Part shown: piece after piece, positions 57,226-64,000 of the stretch
Layout of the letters: each line of letters begins with the position of its first letter
How positions within the stretch are numbered: the first letter of the stretch is position 1
NCBI RefSeq assembly: GCF_009498035.1
Contig: NZ_CP034550.1
Location: forward strand, 3,658,001 to 3,722,000
Direction: 5' to 3'
Length of the DNA: 64,000 nucleotides
Origin: Saccharothrix syringae
GTDB lineage: Bacteria; Actinomycetota; Actinomycetes; Mycobacteriales; Pseudonocardiaceae
Position numbers and translations under genes: made by a program
Notes under the pieces: generated by a model
The model's database searches: none
Told to the model about the DNA's origin: nothing
The model's input: only the letters and a program-made list of their open reading frames with translations

Positions 57226-58083
57226 TCACACCCTCCCGGCGGGCACGACCGGCGAGGCGGGCAGGTCGGCGGCCACCGTGCCCAGCAGCGCGAGGGCCTG
57301 CTCGGAGGTGCTGCCCGGCTCCGCCTGGTACACGACGAGCTGCTGGTCCGTCGCGCTGTCGACGGTGAACGAGTCGTAGGTCAGGGTCAGCGCGCCGACC
57401 TGGTGGTGGGTGAAGGACTTGGCCTCGTGGGCCTTGCCCCGCACGTCGTGCCGCGCCCACAGCTCGCGGAACTCCCGGCTCTTCGGGGACAGCTCGCCGA
57501 CCAGGTCGGTGAGCCGGGGGTCGTCGACCAGGTCACCGCTGTTGGCGCGCAGGGCCGCGAGCCCGGACCGGGCCACCCGCTCCCAGTCGGGGTAGAGGTC
57601 CCGGGCGGTCGGGTGCAGGAAGGTGAACCGGACCAGGTTGGTCTCGCCCCGGTCCAGCATCGCGGCGAACAGGGCGCGCCCGAGGCGGTTGCCGGCCAGC
57701 ACGTCCAGCCGGCGGTCGAGGACCAGCGCGGGCGTGTGCAGCCAGCCGTCCACCAGGCGCAGCAGGCCCGGGTCGACCCGCGTGCCGCCCCGCCGCACGG
57801 GGCCGTGGGCCGTGCGGGCCAACCGGTGCAGGTGCGCCGCCTCCTCGGGGTCCAGCCCGAGGGCGCGGGCCAGGGCGTGCACCACCTGCGCGGAGGGGCG
57901 CTGCTCCCGCCCCTGTTCCAGCCGGGCGTAGTAGTCCGTGCTGACCCCGGACAGCTGGGCGACCTCCTCCCGCCGCAGGCCCGGCGTCCGGCGCCGGCCC
58001 GACCGGGGCAGCCCGGCGCGGGCCGGGTCCGTCGTCTCTCGTCGGGCGCGGAGGAATTCGCCCAGCGGGTTGCCACCGTCCAC
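57226..58083 (-). CDS. XRE-family regulator with MmyB-type ligand domain
   Basis: A 285-residue regulator. The N-terminal HTH has LGEFLRARRETTDP, TPGLRREEVAQLSGVSTDYY and ARLEQGREQRPSAQVVHALA. It is followed by a MmyB-like PAS/ligand domain (about 105-270; LVLDRRLDVLAGNRLGRALF and ELWARHDVRGKAHEAKSF). Such proteins repress or activate a divergent oxidoreductase gene; the SDR at 58185 is exactly so placed. The start is GTG 58083, without a clear Shine-Dalgarno. Confidence 0.9.
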   Translation of the reverse strand: MDGGNPLGEFLRARRETTDPARAGLPRSGRRRTPGLRREEVAQLSGVSTDYYARLEQGREQRPSAQVVHALARALGLDPEEAAHLHRLARTAHGPVRRGGTRVDPGLLRLVDGWLHTPALVLDRRLDVLAGNRLGRALFAAMLDRGETNLVRFTFLHPTARDLYPDWERVARSGLAALRANSGDLVDDPRLTDLVGELSPKSREFRELWARHDVRGKAHEAKSFTHHQVGALTLTYDSFTVDSATDQQLVVYQAEPGSTSEQALALLGTVAADLPASPVVPAGRV

Positions 58084-58184
58084 ACCACGACGGTAAGCGC
58101 GCGCGTGGTCGGTTGCCTGGACGTGCCACACCCCGGATAACGCCGCCCTGGTCGGTCCCCGGCGGGCCGGACACGATCGGTCCC

Positions 58185-58967
58185 ATGAGCGATCCGAACA
58201 ACTCCTCACCCGCTCTCCTCGCCGGCCGGGTCGCCGTGGTCACCGGGGCGAGCGCCGGGATCGGCGCCGCGACCGCGCGCCGCTTCGCCGCCGCCGGGGC
58301 GGCCGTCGCCCTGCTCGGCCGGCGGGCCGAACTGCTCGACGACCTCGCCGCGAGCCTGCGGGCGCAGGGCGCCGCGGGCGTCCTGCCGGTCGCGGTCGAC
58401 GTGACGGACCCGGTCGCGCTGACCGCCGCCGCGGAGGCGGTCCGGGGCGAGCTGGGCCGGCCCGACCTGGTCGTCGCCAACGCGGGGGTCATGCTCGGTG
58501 CGCCGTTCGACGAGGCGGACGCGGCCGAGTGGGACCGGATGATCGACGTGAACGTGCGGGGCCTGCTGGCGACCGGTCGGGCCTTCATCGGCGACCTGCT
58601 CGACGCGGCCGGGGCCGGGCGGCCCGCGGACCTGGTGCACCTCGGCTCGATCGCGGCGGAGGTCGTCTTCGCCGACTACCCGGTCTACGGCGCGACCAAG
58701 GCGGCGGTCACCCAGCTGACCCGCAACCTGCGCGCCTCGCTCGGGCCCCGCGGCGTGCGGGTGCGGTCCGTCGACCCGGCGTTCGCGGTCACGGAACTCG
58801 GCACCGACATGGCCCACGAGGCCACCCGGGCCGGGCTGGCGGAGATGCGGTCGGCCATCACGACCATCACCGCGGAGGACGTGGCCGAGGCAATCGCGTT
58901 CTCGGTGGCGGTGCCGGCCCGGGTCAACATCGCCGCGCTGACCGTCGTGCCCACCCAGCTCGGCTGA
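58185..58967 (+). CDS. Short-chain dehydrogenase/reductase, divergent from MmyB regulator
   Basis: A 260-residue classical SDR: VTGASAGIGAATARRF, NAGVMLGAPFDEADAAEWDR, catalytic Ser in LVHLGSIAAEV and YGATKAAVTQLT (YxxxK), then VRSVDPAFAVTELG. It belongs to the group often controlled by a neighbouring XRE-MmyB regulator. ATG 58185 lies 102 bp from the regulator's start, forming one divergent promoter region. Substrate unknown. Confidence 0.9.
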   Translation: MSDPNNSSPALLAGRVAVVTGASAGIGAATARRFAAAGAAVALLGRRAELLDDLAASLRAQGAAGVLPVAVDVTDPVALTAAAEAVRGELGRPDLVVANAGVMLGAPFDEADAAEWDRMIDVNVRGLLATGRAFIGDLLDAAGAGRPADLVHLGSIAAEVVFADYPVYGATKAAVTQLTRNLRASLGPRGVRVRSVDPAFAVTELGTDMAHEATRAGLAEMRSAITTITAEDVAEAIAFSVAVPARVNIAALTVVPTQLG

Positions 58968-59000
58968 CCGACGCGGTCCCCGTCGTTCGGGTGCGATCGG

Positions 59001-59149
59001 TATGACGAGTTGGCTCGTGAGCACGCCGAACCCTCGACTGGCTCGCCTACGCCTCCCACCACGGGACGATCGCGTTCGGCGGCCTGCTCGCCGAGTCGCT
59101 GTTGACGAAGTGGCCGGACCTCGACGAGTGGCGCTGGACCGGCGAGTAG
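59001..59149 (+). pseudogene. Frameshifted 3' remnant of an unidentified gene
   Basis: From 59001 one frame reads YDELAREHAE; at about 59030 it shifts and continues in another frame TLDWLAYASHHGTIAFGGLL, AESLLTKWPDLDEWRWTGE, then TAG (59147-59149). Both parts are codon-biased like real protein, but there is no start and the frame breaks. It looks like the last ~50 codons of a decayed gene. I do not recognise the family. Confidence 0.5.
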
Positions 59150-59165
59150 CGCGCCGGCGGCGGGG

Positions 59166-59705
59166 TCACGCGTCGTACACCAGGAGGCCGTCGTCGCGCA
59201 GGCGCACGCCCTGGGTCGGGGTGTGCGGTGTGAGGCGCCCGTCGTGCATCAGGTGGTGGACGGACAAGCCGCGGGACAGGACGGCGAAGTCGGCGATCAG
59301 GCGTCGGTGGCAGCGCCACCACACCGCTTCGGCGCACATCACCGCGGCGCGCTCCCGGCCCACCTGGTCCACGAGGGCGTCCATCGCGGCGACGAACTCC
59401 TGGCCGCGGGTGTGGGCGGCGTAGCCGCGGAACGAGGTGTTGCGCCAGACCGCGTCCGGTGAGTCGGGCGGTGGTGCGCGGAAGCCGCCCAGGCGCTGCT
59501 CCCACCGGTAGGCGATGCCCTCCTCGGGCAGCCACTCGGCCAACCGCTGCCGGAGCAGGTCGGGGTCGCGGCGGCTGCCCGGGGCGGTCCTGACGTCCAC
59601 GACGGCGGTGACGTCGGCTCCCCGGAGGAGGCCGGCCAGCGCGGCCCGGTCCGCGGTGCCGTGGCCGAAGGTGATCAGGTCGGGCTGTTCGTCCGCGTGG
59701 GCCAT
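59166..59705 (-). CDS. DUF488 family protein
   Basis: A 179-residue member of DUF488: ITFGHGTADRAALAGLL at the N terminus, VVDVRTAPGSRRDPDL, and the conserved MCAEAVWWRCHRRLIAD (C-A-E and CHR). The cysteine-containing motifs suggest redox or metal chemistry, but no function is established for the family to my knowledge. ATG 59705; a separate promoter is expected in the divergent gap with 59821. Confidence 0.88.
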   Translation of the reverse strand: MAHADEQPDLITFGHGTADRAALAGLLRGADVTAVVDVRTAPGSRRDPDLLRQRLAEWLPEEGIAYRWEQRLGGFRAPPPDSPDAVWRNTSFRGYAAHTRGQEFVAAMDALVDQVGRERAAVMCAEAVWWRCHRRLIADFAVLSRGLSVHHLMHDGRLTPHTPTQGVRLRDDGLLVYDA

Positions 59706-59820
59706 GGCACTGATTCCAGCAGTTCCCGGCGCGCACGGCAGCGCTCGTCCCGGGGGAGCGGTACTGCGAATCGGCGGGCCGCACGTAGGCTGTGCGGACC
59801 TGGTGTGAGGAGTCGAGCGG

Positions 59821-60204
59821 GTGCGGACGGCGGTGCGGGCGGGCCGGTTCGGGCTCCTGCCTGCCCTGCTGCTGGTGCTGCTCGGGGTGAGCGCCGTCGT
59901 GGCGCCGGACGGCGGCGGGTACGCGCTGCGCTACCAGGCGTCGCAGCAGCGGCTGCCGCTGCTGGGCGAATCGGCGTCGGCCGCGCCGTCGGTGAACGAC
60001 GACCTCCACGACTGGCTCCGGTTGTCGTTGGCGGCGCGGCAGGCGCCGACCGCGGACGTGCCGCAGACCTGGTGGGCCGTGCTCGGGCAGGTCGTCGACG
60101 AGCACGGCGGACCGGGGCGCCCGCCGGTCGGCGTGGTCGGTGGCCGGGGGATCGCGGCCGCCGGGTGGACGGCGTGGTCGAGCCGGGGGCCACCGCTCGG
60201 GTGA
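59821..60204 (+). CDS. Small secreted or membrane-anchored hypothetical protein
   Basis: A 127-residue ORF starting with GTG, with a typical hydrophobic N-terminal helix after RTAVRAGR (FGLLPALLLVLLGVSAVVA). The rest is compositionally biased with no recognised domain. The position divergent from DUF488 and third-position GC pattern make it plausible, but no homologue comes to mind. It could be spurious. Confidence 0.45.
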   Translation: MRTAVRAGRFGLLPALLLVLLGVSAVVAPDGGGYALRYQASQQRLPLLGESASAAPSVNDDLHDWLRLSLAARQAPTADVPQTWWAVLGQVVDEHGGPGRPPVGVVGGRGIAAAGWTAWSSRGPPLG

Positions 60205-60279
60205 ACCCGACCCGCCTGACCCCGTTCCGGGGTGAGGCGGCTCGTCGACGCCCTGACCCCCCTTCCACGAGGAATTCCC

Positions 60280-60444
60280 ATGTACCAGGTTGTGCTTGTG
60301 CTGCTCGTCGCCATGGTGGTGGCGGCGATCGGTTTGATGGCGAGGATGTTCGCCAAGGACGAGCCGTTCTACGGCGTGGTGGCGCTCGGTGTCCTGGCCG
60401 GGCCCGGCAGCCTGCTGGCGCTCGCCCACCTCGCGGTGGCCTGA
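60280..60444 (+). CDS. 54-residue membrane protein
   Basis: ATG 60280 follows an ACGAGGAATTCCC ribosome site. The product consists of two hydrophobic helices (VVLVLLVAMVVAAIGLMA and VVALGVLAGPGSLLALAHL) with a short charged loop (RMFAKDEPFYG). Function unknown. A strong terminator follows 11 nt after the stop. Confidence 0.65.
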   Translation: MYQVVLVLLVAMVVAAIGLMARMFAKDEPFYGVVALGVLAGPGSLLALAHLAVA

Positions 60445-60455
60445 GCCGGTCCCGC

Positions 60456-60495
60456 GGGTGGTCCGGCCGGTCCGGGAGGGCCGGCCGGACCACCC
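60456..60495. terminator. Terminator between convergent genes
   Basis: Perfect 15-bp inverted repeat gggtggtccggccgg (60456-60470) / ccggccggaccaccc (60481-60495), 10-nt loop, between the small membrane protein and the response regulator. Confidence 0.87.
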
Positions 60496-60496
60496 G

Positions 60497-61153
60497 TCAC
60501 GGTTCGATGAGGCCGGCGCGGATCGCGTAGCGGGTGAGTTCCAGCCGGTCCTTCAGGCCGAGCTTCTGCAGCAGGTTGGCGCGGTGCCGCTCGACGGTCT
60601 TGACGCTGATGACCAGCAGGCCGGCGATGTCCTTGGAGGAGTGGCCCTCGGCGACGAGCTTGAGGATCTGCTCCTCGCGGTCGGTGATGGCCCTGGCGGG
60701 CAGGTCGGCGCCGTCGCGGACGCGGTCGAGGTAGTTGCGGATGAGCGCGGTGACCGCGCCGGGGTAGAGGAACGGTTCGCCGCGCATGCAGGCCCGGCAG
60801 GCCGCGACCAGGTCGCGGTCGGCCACGGACTTGAGGACGTAGCCCGAGGCGCCCGCCTTGAGCGCTTCGAAGAAGTACTGCTCGTTGTCGTACATGGTCA
60901 GGATGAGGATGCGCAGGTCCGGTTGCAGGCGCGACAGCTCCCGCGCGGCCTGCAGGCCGGTCAGCCGCGGCATGGCGATGTCGAGGATGGCCAGGTCGGG
61001 GCGCTCGGACCGGGCCTTCTCGACGGCCTCGGCGCCGTCACCGGCCTCGGCGACCACGGTCAGGTCCGGCTCGCCGTCCAGGATCAGCCGGACTCCCCGG
61101 CGGACCAGCGCGTGGTCGTCGGCGAGCAGGACTCGGGTCTTCGCTTGCGCCAT
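60497..61153 (-). CDS. NarL/FixJ-family response regulator
   Basis: A 218-residue response regulator. The receiver domain has LLADDHALVRRGVRLIL (acidic pair), the phosphorylation Asp in LAILDIAMPRLTG (about residue 56), Thr and Lys at the expected positions (LTMYDNEQYF, GYVLKSV). The LuxR HTH is ITDREEQILKLVAEGHSSKD plus IAGLLVISVKTVERHRANLL. It is coupled to the sensor kinase, whose TGA lies 2 bp before this ATG. The stop falls 2 bp after the terminator stem. Confidence 0.95.
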   Translation of the reverse strand: MAQAKTRVLLADDHALVRRGVRLILDGEPDLTVVAEAGDGAEAVEKARSERPDLAILDIAMPRLTGLQAARELSRLQPDLRILILTMYDNEQYFFEALKAGASGYVLKSVADRDLVAACRACMRGEPFLYPGAVTALIRNYLDRVRDGADLPARAITDREEQILKLVAEGHSSKDIAGLLVISVKTVERHRANLLQKLGLKDRLELTRYAIRAGLIEP

Positions 61154-61155
61154 GG

Positions 61156-62109
61156 TCAGCTGCTCCGGGTCGGGGCGGGCACGCGCAGTCGCACCTCGGT
61201 GCCGCCGCTCGGTGGTGGGGTGACGGTCAGCTCCGCGCCGATGAGCAGCGCGCGTTCGCGCATGCCGCGGATGCCGGCGCCCTCGGGTGCGTCGCCGGGC
61301 CCGCGGCCGTCGTCGCGGATGCGCAGGTCCACGCCGGCGGGGTCGTGGGCGAGGGTCAGCTCCAGGTGGGTCGCGCGCGCGTGGCGGGCGACGTTGGTGA
61401 TCGCCTCCTGCGCGACCCGGTAGACGACCAGCTCGGCCTCGTTGCCCAGGGCGGGGAGGTCGTGGTCGAACCGGTGCCGCACCGACAGGCCGCTGTGGTT
61501 GGCGATCTCGGTGGTCAGCGCCTTGAGCGCGCTGATCAGCCCCAGCTCTTCGAGCACGCCGGGGCGCAGCCGGCGGGCGATCCGGCGGATCTCGTCGAGG
61601 CCGCCGCGGGTGGTCTCCTGCACCTGGCGCAGTTCGGCGCGCACGGTGGGCGGCGCGTGGTCGGCCACCCGCTTGAGCTCCAGCAGGACCGCGGTGAGGG
61701 TCTGGCCGACCTCGTCGTGCAGTTCCCGCGCGATGCGGCTGCGCTCGGCCTCCTGCGCGGACAGGGCGCGGGCGGTGCTGTCGCCGCGCTCGGCCTCCAA
61801 CCTGTCGAGCATGGCGTTGAAGGTCCTGATGAGACCGGAGATCTCGCCGCGCCCGGTGGGCGCGGGGCGCGGGCCGGGGCGCAGCAGGTCGGTCGTGGTC
61901 ATCGCGCGGGTGAGCCGTTCCAGCGGCGCCAGGTTCAGCCGCAGCAGCACGGCGTTGGCCACCAGCATCACCGCCAGCCCGCCCGTCAGGATCACCGCCT
62001 CGGTGAACAGGACCGGGGTGGACACCGTCACCGGTCCGAGCAGCAGCGCCGCCGCGGCCACCACCAGCACCACGGCGTTGAGCAGGAAGATCCGCCAGAA
62101 CAGCGACAC
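61156..62109 (-). CDS. NarX-type sensor histidine kinase
   Basis: A 317-residue kinase. Two transmembrane helices (about 1-25 and 35-60) enclose a very short loop, followed by a HAMP-like linker and HisKA_3 ([20 protein letters not shown], phospho-His in ELHDEVGQ). The ATPase domain has [13 protein letters not shown] (N box), DDGRGPGD (G1) and GIRGMRERA (G2). The short periplasmic loop suggests sensing within the membrane. GTG 62109 with AAGGAGGCCGTACCC is preferred over the longer upstream frame. Confidence 0.93.
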   Translation of the reverse strand: MSLFWRIFLLNAVVLVVAAAALLLGPVTVSTPVLFTEAVILTGGLAVMLVANAVLLRLNLAPLERLTRAMTTTDLLRPGPRPAPTGRGEISGLIRTFNAMLDRLEAERGDSTARALSAQEAERSRIARELHDEVGQTLTAVLLELKRVADHAPPTVRAELRQVQETTRGGLDEIRRIARRLRPGVLEELGLISALKALTTEIANHSGLSVRHRFDHDLPALGNEAELVVYRVAQEAITNVARHARATHLELTLAHDPAGVDLRIRDDGRGPGDAPEGAGIRGMRERALLIGAELTVTPPPSGGTEVRLRVPAPTRSS

Positions 62110-62287
62110 GGGTACGGCCTCCTTCGGTCCCAGGCTGCCGGGGGTCCCGCGACCTGTCCATCCGTGGTGGCACCCATTCGCCGCGTGCGGGTCGCCACCG
62201 CCCGCGGATGGGTGTCGGCACCGATTGTCCCGCCTCCGGCCGCCTCGCAGACTGGTGGCCGACGGTTCGCCACGCCGGGAGGAAGAG

Positions 62288-62842
62288 GTGACAGCGGTGC
62301 TCGGGTCGGAACAGCGGGTGCTCGCGCCCCCGGTCGCGACGTTGCAGGCACTCCTCCTCCGCCACGCCGAACAGGTTGATTTCATGCACGCAAGCGATAT
62401 CGCGGTGAACGTGCCGACGGTCACCGTCCACGACCCGGTGGCGCTGGCCGTGCGGGTGATGGCGGTGAGCCGCCTGCCGGGCCTCGTCGTCGTCGACGAG
62501 CGGTCGCGGCCCCACCTGGTGCTGCCCGGGACCCAGGTGCTGCGCCTGGCCGTGCCCGGCGCCTACCAGGAGGACCCGGCGCTCGCCCGCGCGGTCGACG
62601 AGGAGCACGCGGACCACTTCTGGCAGGAGCTGGGCGACCTGACGGTCGGCGACTGCGCGCCGCGCCGACCGGTCAAGCCCGTGACCGTGCGCGCCGACGC
62701 GACCCTGCTGGAGGTCGCCGCGCTCATGGCGCGCCTGCACAGCCCCCTCGTGGCGGTGGTCGACGAGGACGGCGTGCTCCTCGGCGCCGTCACGCTGGAG
62801 CGCCTGATCACCAGCCTGGCGGTGTTCGGCCACGTCGACTGA
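62288..62842 (+). CDS. CBS-domain protein
   Basis: A 184-residue protein. Two CBS motifs: [20 protein letters not shown] with [15 protein letters not shown], and [20 protein letters not shown] with [23 protein letters not shown] pairs bind adenine nucleotides and regulate transporters or enzymes. GTG 62288 has GGAGGAAGAG just upstream; a shorter form from ATG 62384 is also possible. The downstream permease is its likely partner, as CBS proteins often accompany such transporters. Divergent from the kinase. Confidence 0.85.
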   Translation: MTAVLGSEQRVLAPPVATLQALLLRHAEQVDFMHASDIAVNVPTVTVHDPVALAVRVMAVSRLPGLVVVDERSRPHLVLPGTQVLRLAVPGAYQEDPALARAVDEEHADHFWQELGDLTVGDCAPRRPVKPVTVRADATLLEVAALMARLHSPLVAVVDEDGVLLGAVTLERLITSLAVFGHVD

Positions 62843-62870
62843 CGGCTGACGCCGCACCGTTCCCGTTCCC

Positions 62871-62890
62871 CGCACCCGCTCCCGGGTGCG
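62871..62890 (+). terminator. Small hairpin between CBS and permease genes
   Basis: An 8-bp perfect stem (cgcacccg / cgggtgcg) with a 4-nt loop, 29 nt after the CBS stop. It could be a weak terminator or a processing site between the two genes. Confidence 0.4.
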
Positions 62891-63018
62891 CTGCGCCATG
62901 CCTTGAGGAGTGTGCCTTCGGTGTGCCCGAGTACCGCGACCACCCGATCACCCGGCCGCGAACCCGTGACGTGCCCGGGCCACGCCGACGGCCGGACCGG
63001 GCCCCCGGGTCGTGACCG

Positions 63019-64000
63019 GTGAGCGCGGTCCTCGCCCTGGCGATCTTCCTGGTGGCGTTCTTCTTCATCGCCACCGAGAAGGCGGACAAGCTCAAGGTGG
63101 TGCTGATCGCGTCGGGCGCGATGGCCGTCACCGGCCTGGTCCCCGGCGCCGAGGTGTTCTTCTCCGAGCACGCGGGCATCGACTGGAACGTCATCTTCCT
63201 GCTGTTCGGCATGATGGTCATCGTCGGGATCGTCAAGCAGACCGGCGTCTTCGAGTACCTGGCCATCTGGGCGGCCAAGAAGGCGCGGGGCAAGCCGTAC
63301 CGCCTCATGGTGATGCTGATGGGGATCACCGCCGTGGCGTCGCCGTTCCTGGACAACGTCACCACGATCATGCTCGTCGCCCCGGTGACGGTCGTGGTGT
63401 GCAACCGGCTGCGCATCGCGCCCCAGCCGTACCTGATCGCCGAGGTGTTGGCGTCCAACATCGGCGGCGCGGCGACGCTCATCGGCGACCCGCCCAACAT
63501 CATCATCGGCAGCCGCGCCGGGCTGACGTTCACCGACTTCCTGGTCCACATGGCGCCCGTCGTGGTGGTCGTCTTCGCGGTGTTCGTGCTGTTGACCAGG
63601 GTGCTGTTCCGCAGGTCGTTCCAGTACAACCCGGAGCACGTCGCCGCGGTGATGGCGTTGAACGAGCGGCGGGCCATCACCGACGCCGGGATGCTGCGCC
63701 GGTGCGCGGTGGTGTTCGGCCTGGTGGTCGTCGGGTTCGGGCTGCACTCGGTGCTCCACCTCGACCCGGCCGTCGTCGCCCTGGTGGGCGCCGGGCTGAT
63801 GACGCTGGTCACCCGCGCCGACGTCGGTGACGTGCTGCGCGAGGTCGAGTGGCACACCCTGGCGTTCTTCATGGGCCTGTTCGTCATGGTCGCCGGACTC
63901 GTGCACACCGGTGTCATCGAGACGATCGGCGGCTGGGCCGTGCGAGGGGTCGGGGACGACTACTTCCTCGCGGCCACCGCGCTGCTGTTCGGCTCCAGCG
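63019..64000 (+). CDS. SLC13/ArsB-NhaD-type permease, truncated by window end
   Basis: The reading frame from GTG 63019 stays open to the window end, giving 327 residues of a polytopic membrane protein. Markers are LALAIFLVAFFFIATEKADKL, IFLLFGMMVIVGIVKQTGVF, FLDNVTTIMLVAPVTVVVCN, and the family signature NIGGAATLIGDPPNIIIGS. The ion-transporter superfamily includes arsenite, dicarboxylate and Na+/H+ carriers. The NIGGxxTxIGDPPNI motif is general and does not settle the substrate. Usual length ~420-430 residues, so about 100 are missing. A GTG at 63012 lies in a different frame and is not the start. Confidence 0.88.
   Translation, partial: MSAVLALAIFLVAFFFIATEKADKLKVVLIASGAMAVTGLVPGAEVFFSEHAGIDWNVIFLLFGMMVIVGIVKQTGVFEYLAIWAAKKARGKPYRLMVMLMGITAVASPFLDNVTTIMLVAPVTVVVCNRLRIAPQPYLIAEVLASNIGGAATLIGDPPNIIIGSRAGLTFTDFLVHMAPVVVVVFAVFVLLTRVLFRRSFQYNPEHVAAVMALNERRAITDAGMLRRCAVVFGLVVVGFGLHSVLHLDPAVVALVGAGLMTLVTRADVGDVLREVEWHTLAFFMGLFVMVAGLVHTGVIETIGGWAVRGVGDDYFLAATALLFGSS

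Noticed and set aside
63012..63830. 272-codon plus-strand frame inside the permease
   Set aside because: The overlapping frame from 63019 encodes a polytopic transporter with a family signature; this one is a shadow.
1..64000. tRNA, rRNA, CRISPR arrays, intact IS elements or a replication origin
   Set aside because: None was recognised by eye; no regularly spaced repeats, cloverleaf-like segments, or complete transposase frames. A dedicated scan could still find a short RNA gene.

Overview
The window is very GC-rich DNA with dense genes, many GTG starts and 4-base ATGA/GTGA stop-start overlaps. It looks like the chromosome of a filamentous actinomycete. A Pseudonocardiaceae member (Saccharothrix, Lentzea or Actinosynnema type) is my inference from gene content; no rRNA or other phylogenetic marker is present to prove it. 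I saw no tRNA, rRNA, CRISPR array or intact insertion sequence.

Region A (about 0.2-12.2 kb) starts with an aspartate-semialdehyde-dehydrogenase-like protein lacking the expected catalytic cysteine, then a LuxR-type regulator with two rare TTA codons. A tight plus-strand operon follows: class III aminotransferase, NAD-dependent epimerase, membrane-anchored endonuclease/exonuclease/phosphatase-fold enzyme, GT4 glycosyltransferase, UbiA-family enzyme resembling decaprenyl-phosphate phosphoribosyltransferase, GT2 glycosyltransferase, LPG-synthase/flippase-type membrane protein, and aldo/keto reductase. I read it as a pathway for a polyprenyl-phosphate-linked, probably amino-sugar, envelope glycoconjugate or glycosylated metabolite. 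I know of no described system with this exact set.

Region B (12.3-17.2 kb) holds unlinked genes: a RibD/DHFR-fold reductase, a BMP-family lipoprotein, a secreted lipase-like hydrolase and a kinase-like ATPase/LuxR hybrid regulator. Two copies of a 67-bp repeat flank the lipase gene.

Region C (about 17.3-38 kb) is a type II polyketide cluster. The leftward operon is KS-alpha, KS-beta, ACP, aromatase, ActIV-like cyclase, flavin reductase and a Baeyer-Villiger monooxygenase, with a BBE-type flavoprotein beyond. The rightward operon is an ActVA-ORF5-like monooxygenase, AccDA fusion, AccC, a secreted DUF6081-type protein, a lipocalin-like protein and an alpha/beta hydrolase. Then come a WrbA-like flavoprotein, a SARP activator with a TTA codon, AccB, a C9 ketoreductase and two SnoaL/NTF2-fold proteins. 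KS-beta residues F109/T112/F116 match the actinorhodin chain length factor, which predicts an octaketide. Paired TCGA-type heptamers with an 11-bp period lie in three cluster promoters and are the likely SARP operators.

Region D (38.1-46.6 kb) contains a small CBM2-like secreted protein, an NB-ARC/TPR regulator (also with a TTA codon), a PadR unit with a clear operator, an SDR, a degenerate GGDEF-EAL protein and a SigE-type sigma/anti-sigma pair. Region E (46.9-54.9 kb) has a 1709-residue SF1 helicase-nuclease that looks like a solo anti-phage gene, a DeoR regulator, a DUF4406 protein, an IS982 transposase remnant and a second sigma/anti-sigma pair. Region F (55-64 kb) has an M20 peptidase, a second CBM2-like protein with a DUF4440/SnoaL neighbour (its relative at 38 kb has lost most of that neighbour), an XRE-MmyB/SDR pair, DUF488, small membrane proteins, a two-component system, a CBS protein and a truncated SLC13/ArsB-type permease running off the end. 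Strong hairpins separate most convergent units.
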